This document shows, in pieces, positions 1-7,318 of a DNA stretch of 64,000 nucleotides (position 1 is the first letter of the stretch; every line of letters begins with the position of its first letter). The stretch comes from a virus, in the IMG/VR virus record IMGVR_UViG_3300028030_000009, positions 1 through 64,000 of that record. One strand, 5' to 3'. The position numbers were made by a program, and so were the translations under genes. Under the pieces are notes generated by a model. It had not been told where the DNA came from, did no database searches, and saw only the letters and a program-made list of their open reading frames with translations.

Positions 1-86
1 GTATACGACACAGCATCATAGGACAGCACAGAACATATATCTTCTGTTGGCCTAACAAATACATAATCCAAATCTACATACGCCAT
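1..86 (-). CDS. Partial tail-region protein, N-terminus only
   Basis: An open frame begins with ATG at 86 and runs off the left edge of the window. It reads MAYVDLDYVFVRPTEDIC and then continues to the edge. An AAGGA ribosome site lies about 8 nt upstream, and the start is 13 nt after the stop of the preceding LamG-domain gene. It is therefore probably the next member of the same minus-strand virion operon. Only 28 residues are visible, so no function can be assigned. Confidence 0.75.
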   Translation of the reverse strand, partial: MAYVDLDYVFVRPTEDICSVLSYDAVSY

Positions 87-99
87 CTTGAAATCCTTG

Positions 100-1290
100 T
101 CAATATGTCACTACTATCGATTTTATCCAAACTATCCCATCTTCTGCAAACTTGATTTTTCTTTGGCCCGTATAGTCGATAACAACTTTATCTGCACCAC
201 TGTATGGACCAAGCTCTTTCACGAGTACATCATCTATATACAGATACGCTCTCCCGGAATACCAGTTTCCCCACTCTATCTCTATTGTTTTTGCGAATCC
301 CTCTTCCGGTATGTCAAACTCAATCCATCCAATCGGATAAGAGCTATAAAACAAAGACATATACCCTTCTATTCTGGGGTAGAATCTGTTGTTTATGTCT
401 GTTGCATAGTATCTGATTCCAGAAGAATCAAGGTCACTTTTTGATGAGAAAAAATTCTCTACAATTATATCCTCATCTTTCTGTATTTCTAATGCTTTAG
501 TTTTGTCATGAAGCGTTGCGTTGTACAGCTCTTTTATTTCTCTTTCTGACAGAGGAGCGTCGTGGATAACCATATCACTAAGAAGCGCGATAGTTCTTTG
601 GTTATAGTCAAAGCATCCTCCCCTGCAATCCTGCTCTTGCCCAACAATTATGTTTGTAACATCAAGATTTCCAGATGGAAGATGAACGACACCAAGAGGC
701 TCTCCATCAACATACACATAGTTAAGTTCCCAGTTTCTGACATATGCTATGTGGTGCCAGTCTCCGTTCTTGAAGTCTGAAGGCAGAGGAAGGTCTGCCC
801 ATGGACCCTTTACATGAGGCGTGGCTTTGTCATATTTTATCCAAGCCAAAAACTCATTATCACTACTATATCCAGCAGATGATATTAGGCCTTGTGAAGC
901 CGCTTTCGTTGTGACTACCCATGTGGAGAACGTAAAGTATCCTCTTCCATTCAGCACTTCTCTTGGAACAACTGCATACTGGCTTGTATTTGTTGTTCTA
1001 AAATCTCCGACAAATCCTCTCTTGCTGTCGAATACGGTGTTTACATTCACAGCCTTAGCATGCCTTGCGTTTGGGCTTGAGTCAATGATTGAGTACTGAT
1101 TATTCTCCCATGACTCTTCATTCATTTTATAATGAGCTATCTCTGCAGGAATCATTCCATCTGATAACTTGTAGATTACTTTTCTACCAGCGATTATCTT
1201 CTCAAAAAACTCTTTAGCAAATAGATGCTTTCCGTAAAATTCGTTGTCATTGACTATTGACCCAGCTATTCTCCTTATGTAATCAAGCAT
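100..1290 (-). CDS. LamG/concanavalin-like tail or receptor-binding protein
   Basis: 396 aa. Residues about 50-260 have the layout of a LamG (concanavalin A-like jelly-roll) domain: a GYFTFSTWV strand near 117, DWHHIAYVRN followed by YVDGEPLG near 173-200, and the closing SDMVIHDAPLSEREIKELYN near 237. A second beta-rich region (about 280-396) contains YLYIDDVLVKEL. LamG domains in phages usually sit in tail fibres or baseplate appendages and bind glycans. The N-terminus (residues 17-25, EFYGKHLFA) resembles those of the genes at 2608-3567 and 3572-4555, which suggests a common docking segment. RBS AAAGGA precedes ATG. Role as a receptor-binding or decoration protein is inferred from fold and position. 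Confidence 0.85.
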   Translation of the reverse strand: MLDYIRRIAGSIVNDNEFYGKHLFAKEFFEKIIAGRKVIYKLSDGMIPAEIAHYKMNEESWENNQYSIIDSSPNARHAKAVNVNTVFDSKRGFVGDFRTTNTSQYAVVPREVLNGRGYFTFSTWVVTTKAASQGLISSAGYSSDNEFLAWIKYDKATPHVKGPWADLPLPSDFKNGDWHHIAYVRNWELNYVYVDGEPLGVVHLPSGNLDVTNIIVGQEQDCRGGCFDYNQRTIALLSDMVIHDAPLSEREIKELYNATLHDKTKALEIQKDEDIIVENFFSSKSDLDSSGIRYYATDINNRFYPRIEGYMSLFYSSYPIGWIEFDIPEEGFAKTIEIEWGNWYSGRAYLYIDDVLVKELGPYSGADKVVIDYTGQRKIKFAEDGIVWIKSIVVTY

Positions 1291-1296
1291 CTATTT

Positions 1297-1725
1297 TTAT
1301 TCCTTTTCTGCAATCTCTTTTTCAAGCTCGTCTAAGTACTCCTTAACGTCATTTATCGACCTGGCTACAATGTACCTAGCTCCTGCTTTGTCCATCTTTT
1401 TGTGCATGAGCTTCTGGTCTTTTGTTAGTCGCCCGGTTGGAGTCTTTACCTCTATCCCAACATATACACCCTTGTATACAACTGTTATGTCAGGGAGTCC
1501 GCTTTCGCTCGTACACTTATAATGCCCTACCGCGCGCTTCACTGCTGCAGTTATCGCATGCTTTTTTCTGCCGAGACCAAATTTGTCTAGAACTGCGGCT
1601 ATGGCTCTTATTGCGGGGGCTGTGAATGAGCCTGAGTTTTGCCTCCAGAACACTATATTTCTTCTTGTTGCCAAATAAGCCAAGATAGCTCGTTGTATAT
1701 CAGCCTCTGACGCTTTTTTAATCAT
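1297..1725 (-). CDS. VRR-NUC domain nuclease
   Basis: 142 aa, PD-(D/E)xK superfamily, VRR-NUC type. The catalytic pattern is visible: E7 in an N-terminal helix, P78-D79 (GLPDIT), E92-x-K94 (IEVKTPTG) and Q104 in the following helix, then GARYIVARSINDV as in family members. VRR-NUC proteins are structure-specific DNA nucleases found in phages and in FAN1. The ATG overlaps the TGA of the upstream gene (ATGA), so the two are translationally coupled. It is odd to find it embedded among tail genes rather than replication genes. It may process branched DNA before packaging (inference). Confidence 0.85.
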   Translation of the reverse strand: MIKKASEADIQRAILAYLATRRNIVFWRQNSGSFTAPAIRAIAAVLDKFGLGRKKHAITAAVKRAVGHYKCTSESGLPDITVVYKGVYVGIEVKTPTGRLTKDQKLMHKKMDKAGARYIVARSINDVKEYLDELEKEIAEKE

Positions 1726-2606
1726 GATTCCCCGCCAATAGATGCTGGGTATTCACGAATAAGGTCAATATACTCTTCTGCTAGCTCGGCAATCGTATTC
1801 ACAGCCGCATCTCCAAAACCTACAGATACCGCGCCAAAAAATCCGCCATGAAATGCGAACACGATTGGTTTTTCTACATGAAAGCTGCCATCCGCACTTG
1901 AAAAATCAAACCCAATTTTTACATCCTGCAAGGCAAGGTTCTCATCTCTTACCGCAACAGATGCAATATTGCATGCTTGGCCATTTAAGACTCCTCTGCC
2001 AACAAAGCATTCGCAATATAGCCCATCTGTGTATTGCCTAATATTGCTCTTACTTCCAGCATAACCACTGTCTACATCGCCTTCTACTGCAGTGTTGACA
2101 TAATAAAAGTCACTATCCCTGTACATAATCGCAAGTGAGTATATCTCGTTACTTTCGTAAGGGTCGTAGAATCCAAGCACTGCCTCGCTTGCCTGCGACG
2201 ATTTGTACAGACTCATGAAGCCTCTAATCATTGCGCCTTCTGAAATCTCAAGTGTGCCATCATCCATTTCAATAGTTTTTGCTTCGCTTGCTGATGCATT
2301 GTGCTTTTCGTAAAAATTTTCATCATAAAACAAGGGGTAGTCCGCTGCAGTAATCTTTATAACTGTATCGTTTTCGAGGCCACTGTTTCTTATCATATCA
2401 GTAAGTCCACCATCGTCGCCGCTTGTAGCTTCTTCAACCGAGAAGTCGCCCTCGGTCCATGCCACATTTGGGAAAATTTCCATAAAGGCTGCTTTGGAGT
2501 CTACCTCAAGAAAAGGTGGTGTTTTTATTGTTATATCATGCTTCCCGTAGCACAATACGCCTGATTTGAGTGCCTTAGGCAGAGCCTTTGGTGTGCATAG
2601 TTCCAT
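1722..2606 (-). CDS. Putative tail/virion structural protein
   Basis: 294 aa, acidic, beta-rich, no recognised domain. The N-terminus contains LCYGKHDI at residues 18-25, a weak version of the KH motif seen at the N-termini of the neighbouring tail-like proteins. The C-terminal third (IVFAFHGGFFGAVSVGFGD) is Gly/Phe rich. RBS AAAGGA precedes the ATG by about 8 nt. The gene lies 1 nt downstream of the 2608-3567 gene and overlaps the VRR-NUC gene by 4 nt. A structural role is inferred only from position. Confidence 0.75.
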   Translation of the reverse strand: MELCTPKALPKALKSGVLCYGKHDITIKTPPFLEVDSKAAFMEIFPNVAWTEGDFSVEEATSGDDGGLTDMIRNSGLENDTVIKITAADYPLFYDENFYEKHNASASEAKTIEMDDGTLEISEGAMIRGFMSLYKSSQASEAVLGFYDPYESNEIYSLAIMYRDSDFYYVNTAVEGDVDSGYAGSKSNIRQYTDGLYCECFVGRGVLNGQACNIASVAVRDENLALQDVKIGFDFSSADGSFHVEKPIVFAFHGGFFGAVSVGFGDAAVNTIAELAEEYIDLIREYPASIGGES

Positions 2607-2607
2607 G

Positions 2608-3567
2608 TCAATTCCTTTTCACCAGAAGATAGTCAGTATATCCGTAGTTGCAGTTGTAATCATTCCACCAGACAACATTGCCATCGTCGTCATAATCAAT
2701 CCTGAGATAGCATCCTCCGGTGTAGTCTCCGTTCGGCTCGCTTACATTCGTGAGGTCGCTTGCCCACCAAGTATCACTGCCGTCCTGAACCTTCCATCCG
2801 CAATCAGCGCCTAGGCTATCGCTTCTTAGAGCCTTATACCTGCACGAGTAGCTTCCTCCGCTGGTTGGCTTATAGATTCCAAGAGGCCCCATTTTTTTAG
2901 GGTGTCCTATCGAAACCAGCCAATCTCGTGCTTCTTCATATTCTTCTTTTGAATGAGGAGAGAATAACGTATAGCCTGCAAGGATATATTCAATAGGTAT
3001 TTCATCACGAATAGATGATATCTTAGGGCCTCCGATAATCAACGCATAGTCTTTTTCATTTATCTTCTTATGATATACCTCATCATATCTTTGCGCAAAG
3101 ATGCCGCCTACGCGGAATAGTCCGCACTCGCAGAAGCAATTGAGTGGTGTTAGCAAACGAGAGTCTGCTTTGATGTTGTAAACAACAAACCTATCTTCTC
3201 CAGTACTTACGCTGTAATCTTTGTGGTACACTATTTCTACAGTATGCTCAGCATATGGCAGCTCTATAGACAATGATGAAGACCGATACCCACCAACGAC
3301 AACATATCTTCTCCCGTCAATATATATTGAGCCTTTATCGCAGCATTCTTCTGAACTGACACGGTAATCAATCTCAAGTTTAGAGAATTTCATTTTGAAT
3401 TTAAGTCTGGCAGTAGAATTGTGACCATGATTCACTGACGAGAACCCGCCCTCGTCTACCTTGAACATTGAGCATTCGACATCGTCTACAGACACAAGCT
3501 TGGCTAACATGTGTTTTGGCAAGAACCTAAGTCCAGATAGAAGTATTCCAATAAACTCTGTGTTCAT
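2608..3567 (-). CDS. Putative tail fibre-like protein
   Basis: 319 aa. The N-terminal segment (RFLPKHMLAK, residues 14-23) matches the KH motif of neighbouring fibre-like proteins. The middle is beta-rich (for example IYIDGRRYVVVGGY). The C-terminal 100 residues are rich in Tyr, Gly, Cys and Trp (TSGGSYSCRYKAL, GCYLRIDYDDDGNVVWWNDY), in the style of small receptor-binding or collagen/fibrinogen-like heads. AAAAGGA RBS. No specific family recognised. The role as an appendage protein is inferred from operon position and shared N-terminus. Confidence 0.75.
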   Translation of the reverse strand: MNTEFIGILLSGLRFLPKHMLAKLVSVDDVECSMFKVDEGGFSSVNHGHNSTARLKFKMKFSKLEIDYRVSSEECCDKGSIYIDGRRYVVVGGYRSSSLSIELPYAEHTVEIVYHKDYSVSTGEDRFVVYNIKADSRLLTPLNCFCECGLFRVGGIFAQRYDEVYHKKINEKDYALIIGGPKISSIRDEIPIEYILAGYTLFSPHSKEEYEEARDWLVSIGHPKKMGPLGIYKPTSGGSYSCRYKALRSDSLGADCGWKVQDGSDTWWASDLTNVSEPNGDYTGGCYLRIDYDDDGNVVWWNDYNCNYGYTDYLLVKRN

Positions 3568-3571
3568 TTTT

Positions 3572-4555
3572 TCATTCCTTTTCTTTTTTGAAGCAGTCTG
3601 GTATATCAGAGTATGGACAGTAATAGATATACGCAGACTCAGAGCCGCAACACCCGTTCGATACTGAATCTATGATTCCACGGATGCCATTCTCAAATTC
3701 TATCACTCCTCCAATAGCCGAATATGCATCTACTCCATTATTGATAAACCAATTGTGACCACCCATATAGTTGTATCCGGTCTCCTTCCTGAAACCGCTA
3801 TGATAGAAACAATAGTGTCCATTGCTTGTCCTGAGGATAGGCTTTCCTTCAAGCATATTCTCAGTAGAGCCCCTCTCGTATATTCCTGTTACTGCAACGC
3901 CATAGCCTGCACCATACGACCTGCTTGACGCAAACTCGTCTGCAACACACTCTGAGCGGCTATACAGCTCTTCTTCTCTGGCGTTATCCTTATACACAAG
4001 CTCTATGCTTCGCAGCCATCTTCTCGTGTATGGGTAGCTTTGGTATGATGCCATGGCAAACTCAAGTGTCTTTGACCCAAACACTTTTACATAGTCTTCC
4101 CTATCGACAATGTCTACCATGCTTCTGTTGAACACAGATTTTCTATTTACAACAAGAGATTGGCCAGATGAATAGCTGTCCCATGCATCTGTCGAGGCAA
4201 AGTTGTTTCGACCGTCGTCAGCTCTTATGTAAAACTGCCCAAGTCCTCCAGATGGATTGTTATATGAGCCACTCCATACAATTCTCACACCAAGAAGCTT
4301 TTCGTCAACCGGTAGAACAATCTTTTGCGAGGCGTTATTCCAGTCGTTTGTACCCCAGCTTATCCCATGCTCCCCAACAACAACATGGTCATTCATTGAT
4401 GATATGTCTGCACCAAGTTCTACAAGAGCCTCCAGGCCGCCATCTAGCATATCGAACTTATATACGGCAACGTCTGGCATCAGATGTTTTGAGTAAAACT
4501 CAACATCGCTTTCTTTTGTGCTCTTATACAGGCGCTTTCTATCAAACAATGACAC
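3572..4555 (-). CDS. Putative tail fibre/appendage protein, GTG start
   Basis: 327 aa starting at GTG (4553-4555). AAAGGTG stands upstream and no better ATG is available in frame. Residues 17-26 read DVEFYSKHLM, the clearest copy of the KH motif after that of the LamG protein. The body is beta-rich and aromatic, and the C-terminal part (GFRKETGYNYMGGHNW, CCGSESAYIYYCPY) is Tyr/Gly/Cys rich. No catalytic motif is seen. It ends 4 nt before the next gene, so it is co-transcribed with the other tail proteins. Function is inferred. Confidence 0.78.
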   Translation of the reverse strand: MSLFDRKRLYKSTKESDVEFYSKHLMPDVAVYKFDMLDGGLEALVELGADISSMNDHVVVGEHGISWGTNDWNNASQKIVLPVDEKLLGVRIVWSGSYNNPSGGLGQFYIRADDGRNNFASTDAWDSYSSGQSLVVNRKSVFNRSMVDIVDREDYVKVFGSKTLEFAMASYQSYPYTRRWLRSIELVYKDNAREEELYSRSECVADEFASSRSYGAGYGVAVTGIYERGSTENMLEGKPILRTSNGHYCFYHSGFRKETGYNYMGGHNWFINNGVDAYSAIGGVIEFENGIRGIIDSVSNGCCGSESAYIYYCPYSDIPDCFKKEKE

Positions 4556-4561
4556 TTTGAA

Positions 4562-4723
4562 TCACCTTTGTTTTGCTACTGTTTTCTTTTTGATGCTTTT
4601 CTTCCACTTGCCGCCAGCAGCTCTAACGTATCCTGTACTTGTTGTGCATATCGCATACGCAGAGCTCTTGTCTTTGCCTTTTGCCATGACGTCTTTAACG
4701 CATCTGTCGAGAATAGCTGGCAT
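4562..4723 (-). CDS. Small basic phage protein (53 aa)
   Basis: Reading from ATG at 4723 gives a 53-aa basic protein beginning MPAILDRCVKDVMAKGKDKS, followed by a SAYAIC segment and a Lys-rich tail. The pattern C-x3-V-x-AKG-x3-SAYAIC recurs in many small phage proteins and in tails of phage head proteins, but I know no assigned role. An AAGAAG ribosome site precedes the ATG. It starts 1 nt after the stop of the HExxH gene and ends 6 nt before the GTG of the fibre gene. It is too short for usual ORF cut-offs. Confidence 0.7.
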   Translation of the reverse strand: MPAILDRCVKDVMAKGKDKSSAYAICTTSTGYVRAAGGKWKKSIKKKTVAKQR

Positions 4724-4724
4724 A

Positions 4725-5405
4725 CTACTTCTTCTTTAGTGCTTTCTTGACAATCTTGTCGCCACCGACTGCTGCAGCGGCGTTCGCAAGATAGCTGAGC
4801 TGAGACCCAATTAGTGCAGGTGCTCCTGACTTGAGGGCTTCTTTCCCGCCAACACGGTGAAGGGCTTTTGCAGCTTGGACATTTGCTCGTGTCTCTTCTG
4901 CTAGCTGTGGAAGAGCTAGTGCAGCCGCAAGGAAGCGTTGTTTCTTCGAGAGCTCCTTTCCTTTCAGTCCTTTACTGAGCGCCACGCTGGACATGATAGA
5001 ACTTCCGGTATTTGATACTCCATACAGTGCTGAGCCCTTCCAGTCGCCTCCAATTGGCCCTTTTGCATGTGCAATCTCATGGGCGTTCATAGCAGGGTTT
5101 CCTTTTGCTGTATGGACAACATTTTCTGGTCCAAGTGCACCCTTTGAGATTTTGTGCAGAATTTCACCAGGAACCATCCTTGGCGAAGTTTTTCTGAGAA
5201 GAAGGTTTTTGAATGTGCCCTCGGCACCTTCCTCGTATGAGATTTTTCTTCCTTTTGCTCCACTTACAGCCTTCTCAAGTTCTTCGAGTGGAATGTCTAG
5301 TCCCTTCTTTTTGAAGCTCTTTGAAGATGCATGCATTAGAGCTTTTGGAATGACCTCAAGTCCACCTGCTAACGCAACCATTTTTGCTATATCTTTTTTG
5401 TTCAT
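4725..5405 (-). CDS. HExxH-motif putative metalloprotease in virion module
   Basis: 226 aa, basic, with a zinc-protease type HExxH motif (NAHEIAHAKG: H109, E110, H113) and a downstream Glu pair (E170-E171 in LAEETRANVQAAK), in the spacing and context of gluzincin peptidases whose third ligand lies in an E-x2-AN-x2-A helix. Between them is a Gly/Ser/Ala-rich segment (residues 125-165). N- and C-termini are Lys rich. It may be a virion-carried peptidase used in morphogenesis or host entry, or a degenerate one. No signal peptide is seen. AAAAGGA RBS. Catalytic activity is inferred from motif only. Confidence 0.72.
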   Translation of the reverse strand: MNKKDIAKMVALAGGLEVIPKALMHASSKSFKKKGLDIPLEELEKAVSGAKGRKISYEEGAEGTFKNLLLRKTSPRMVPGEILHKISKGALGPENVVHTAKGNPAMNAHEIAHAKGPIGGDWKGSALYGVSNTGSSIMSSVALSKGLKGKELSKKQRFLAAALALPQLAEETRANVQAAKALHRVGGKEALKSGAPALIGSQLSYLANAAAAVGGDKIVKKALKKK

Positions 5406-5408
5406 GAT

Positions 5409-6122
5409 TTAATCCTTTTCAAAATGTGATTTTTCTGGGAATAGCGACTTTACGTACTCAAAAATACCGCTTCCCTTGCCTTTTTCATCGAAGTTGATGA
5501 ACTTTTTACCTTTGGCCTCTTCTGGGTTGAATGGCCTTTCGTCATATCTTGCTGCACGAACATTCTTGCAAGAGCCGTTAGCCTCTCCTACTCCCATGTA
5601 GTTGTACAGGAAGTTCTCCTCGCCACCAAGTGGATTGTTCTGTATGTCAGCCATACGGTAAATCTCCATCCAAGCTTTTGAGTTCACCCAGTGAGGAATG
5701 TGTGACACGTAGTTATATGCGCTTAGGCCAAGTGATTCGAGAATCTCTTTTCCTTTTCGCAAGTCTTGCTGGAACTTCCTAGGTCCGAAATTCTTTATCT
5801 TTGACAGGTCTTCAAGATAGTAAATCTTTCTCAGCTCGTCGTCATACAGGTCTGTTATCGCAAACATATCATCATGCCAAACAACAAACTCATCAAACAT
5901 GAATGCACCAATATTGAATGCATTGATTATGTTTCTCGCTTTGATATCAGAGCATTGCTGTAGCGGCAAAAAGCTCACATTGGTCAACCACTCAGGCTTT
6001 TCTCCGACAACGAGTATCTCTTCTTTATTTACTACATGCTTTTCTATTGAGCGCAAAGCATATCTAAGCTCGTCTGTTCCCTGGTGCTTCGGTGGAATCT
6101 TGTACGGAATTACTATATTCAT
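5409..6122 (-). CDS. Stealth-like (phospho)glycosyltransferase
   Basis: 237 aa. Residues 17-29 (DELRYALRSIEKH), the following ILVVGEKPEWLTNV, HDDMF at 83-87 and HIPHW at 141-145 follow the order of conserved regions CR2 and CR3 of the Stealth sugar-phosphate transferase family and its phage relatives annotated as glycosyltransferases. This is a GT-A-like nucleotide-sugar fold in which the Asp pair binds metal. The CR1 region is reduced to MNIVIPYKI. The gene is directly downstream of the Ser/Gly-repeat protein gene (56 nt, with a strong hairpin between them), so that protein is a plausible acceptor. Alternatives are modification of other capsid/tail proteins or of host glycans. RBS TTAGGAG. 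Confidence 0.78.
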   Translation of the reverse strand: MNIVIPYKIPPKHQGTDELRYALRSIEKHVVNKEEILVVGEKPEWLTNVSFLPLQQCSDIKARNIINAFNIGAFMFDEFVVWHDDMFAITDLYDDELRKIYYLEDLSKIKNFGPRKFQQDLRKGKEILESLGLSAYNYVSHIPHWVNSKAWMEIYRMADIQNNPLGGEENFLYNYMGVGEANGSCKNVRAARYDERPFNPEEAKGKKFINFDEKGKGSGIFEYVKSLFPEKSHFEKD

Positions 6123-6138
6123 TGGCTCTCCTAATAAT

Positions 6139-6174
6139 GCTTATCGAGAGGGCGAGAAGGCCCTCTCTGTAAGC
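6139..6174. terminator. Strong intergenic hairpin
   Basis: Inverted repeat between the Ser-rich protein gene and the transferase gene: outer arms GCTTA/TAAGC (6139-6143, 6170-6174) and inner arms GAGAGGGC/GCCCTCTC (6146-6153, 6160-6167), with a 6-nt loop. No uridine run follows on either strand, so it may be a weak terminator, an RNA-processing site or a transcript-stabilising 3' end rather than a full intrinsic terminator. Confidence 0.7.
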
Positions 6175-6178
6175 ACTA

Positions 6179-7249
6179 TTATGACAATTCGCCCTCTCCA
6201 GAGCCGCTTCCAGAACCAGAACCAGAAGCAGATGCGGAACCAGAAGCAGATGCACTTCCGCTCCCACTTGCAGAGCCTGATGCAGAACCACTGGCTGATG
6301 CAGAGCCGCTGGCTGAAGCTGAACCTGATGCTGAACCACTACCAGACGCAGAGGCGCTTCCACTTGCGGAACCGCTACCACTAGCAGAAGCAGAGCCACT
6401 ACCTGACGAGCTTCCATCGCTAGAACCGCTACCAGAGGCAGACGCAGAACCAGATGCGGACGCAGAACCTGATGCAGAACCAGAGCCTGACGTAGATGCT
6501 TCTCCATCAGCAGAGCCGCTACCAGAAGCGGATGCCGAGCCAGATGCGGAAGCAGAGCCGCTGCCACTAGCGCTACCTTCTCCTGAACCAGAAGCCGAAG
6601 CGCTTCCACTTGATGAGCCGCTACCAGAAGCAGAGCCTTCTGAGCTGCCATCACCAGAAGCTGAGCCGCTACCGCTTGCGCTGCCTGAACCGGATGTGCT
6701 TCCATCAGAAGAGCCTTCTCCGCTTCCAGACGATGATGTCTCTGCATCAACAACCGTTTCATCAACAACAACATACACAGGGTTTCCAAGTGCATCGTAC
6801 CATGTTGAGTCATAGTAGCACAGTGTTTTGTTTGTGGCGATATCGAACACCGCAAGGATTGTGTCACCTGGAAGGTCGCCACTTCCTACATAGAAATTTT
6901 CACCTTTGATGTCTTTTGCCAGAAGCTGTCCTTTAACATCGGAAGCTGCTCCGACAGCAGCAGAATACGACAGCGATTCTTCGTTAGAAAGTAGCTGCGA
7001 AACAAGCTCGTCGAGCCTAAACTCTGTCTCCTCAATAGCGTCGTAAAGAGTAACTGCACCCTCACCAGCAGGAGGAAGTTTGAAAAGCTTTGACTCTGTG
7101 TCGCTTTTTGCGAGAAGCAAATTTGCCAGCAACTTCAGAATGGCCATATTCTGGTCCATTTCATTGATTGTTAATGGTTCTTCTTTGTCTGTCCTAAATG
7201 TTACATTGCTGATTGCAAGATAATCTGATTGTGGTCCTGATGCTGCCAT
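6179..7249 (-). CDS. Virion-module protein with 180-residue Ser/Gly/Ala tract
   Basis: 356 aa in two parts. Residues 1-170 form an ordinary globular domain with a helical N-terminal half and a beta part near 120-165 (DTILAVFDIATNKTLCYYD). Residues 172-352 are almost pure dipeptide repeats in which the first position is Ser (sometimes Glu/Asp) and the second is Gly, Ala, Ser or Thr. Such tracts are extended and flexible. In bacterial serine-rich adhesins and Dictyostelium proteinases, similar tracts carry sugars on Ser. A predicted transferase gene lies immediately downstream. The protein sits after the portal gene, so it is likely a virion component, perhaps a spike or decoration. AAAAGGA RBS. 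Exact role unknown. Confidence 0.85.
   Translation of the reverse strand: MAASGPQSDYLAISNVTFRTDKEEPLTINEMDQNMAILKLLANLLLAKSDTESKLFKLPPAGEGAVTLYDAIEETEFRLDELVSQLLSNEESLSYSAAVGAASDVKGQLLAKDIKGENFYVGSGDLPGDTILAVFDIATNKTLCYYDSTWYDALGNPVYVVVDETVVDAETSSSGSGEGSSDGSTSGSGSASGSGSASGDGSSEGSASGSGSSSGSASASGSGEGSASGSGSASASGSASASGSGSADGEASTSGSGSASGSASASGSASASGSGSSDGSSSGSGSASASGSGSASGSASASGSGSASGSASASGSASASGSASGSASGSGSASASGSASASGSGSGSGSGEGELS
6194..6736 (-). repeat. Degenerate 6-bp Ser-Gly/Ala coding repeat
   Basis: About 540 bp of degenerate hexamer repeats encoding the Ser-(Gly/Ala) tract of the 6179-7249 gene. Several synonymous Ser, Gly and Ala codons are mixed, so the tract is conserved at protein level more than as exact DNA repeats. 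The opposite strand also stays open for long stretches and produces spurious frames. Confidence 0.85.
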
Positions 7250-7318
7250 ATTGTTTTCCTTTTAGATTTATTGCGTATATTGAAATTTTACCAGAAAAGG
7301 CATAAAAGCGAATGGCTT

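Noticed and set aside
6064-6882. Minus-strand 272-aa open frame in another register
   Set aside because: Shadow of the Ser-Gly repeat gene. Its Ala/Leu/Gln-rich sequence arises from the repeated codons.
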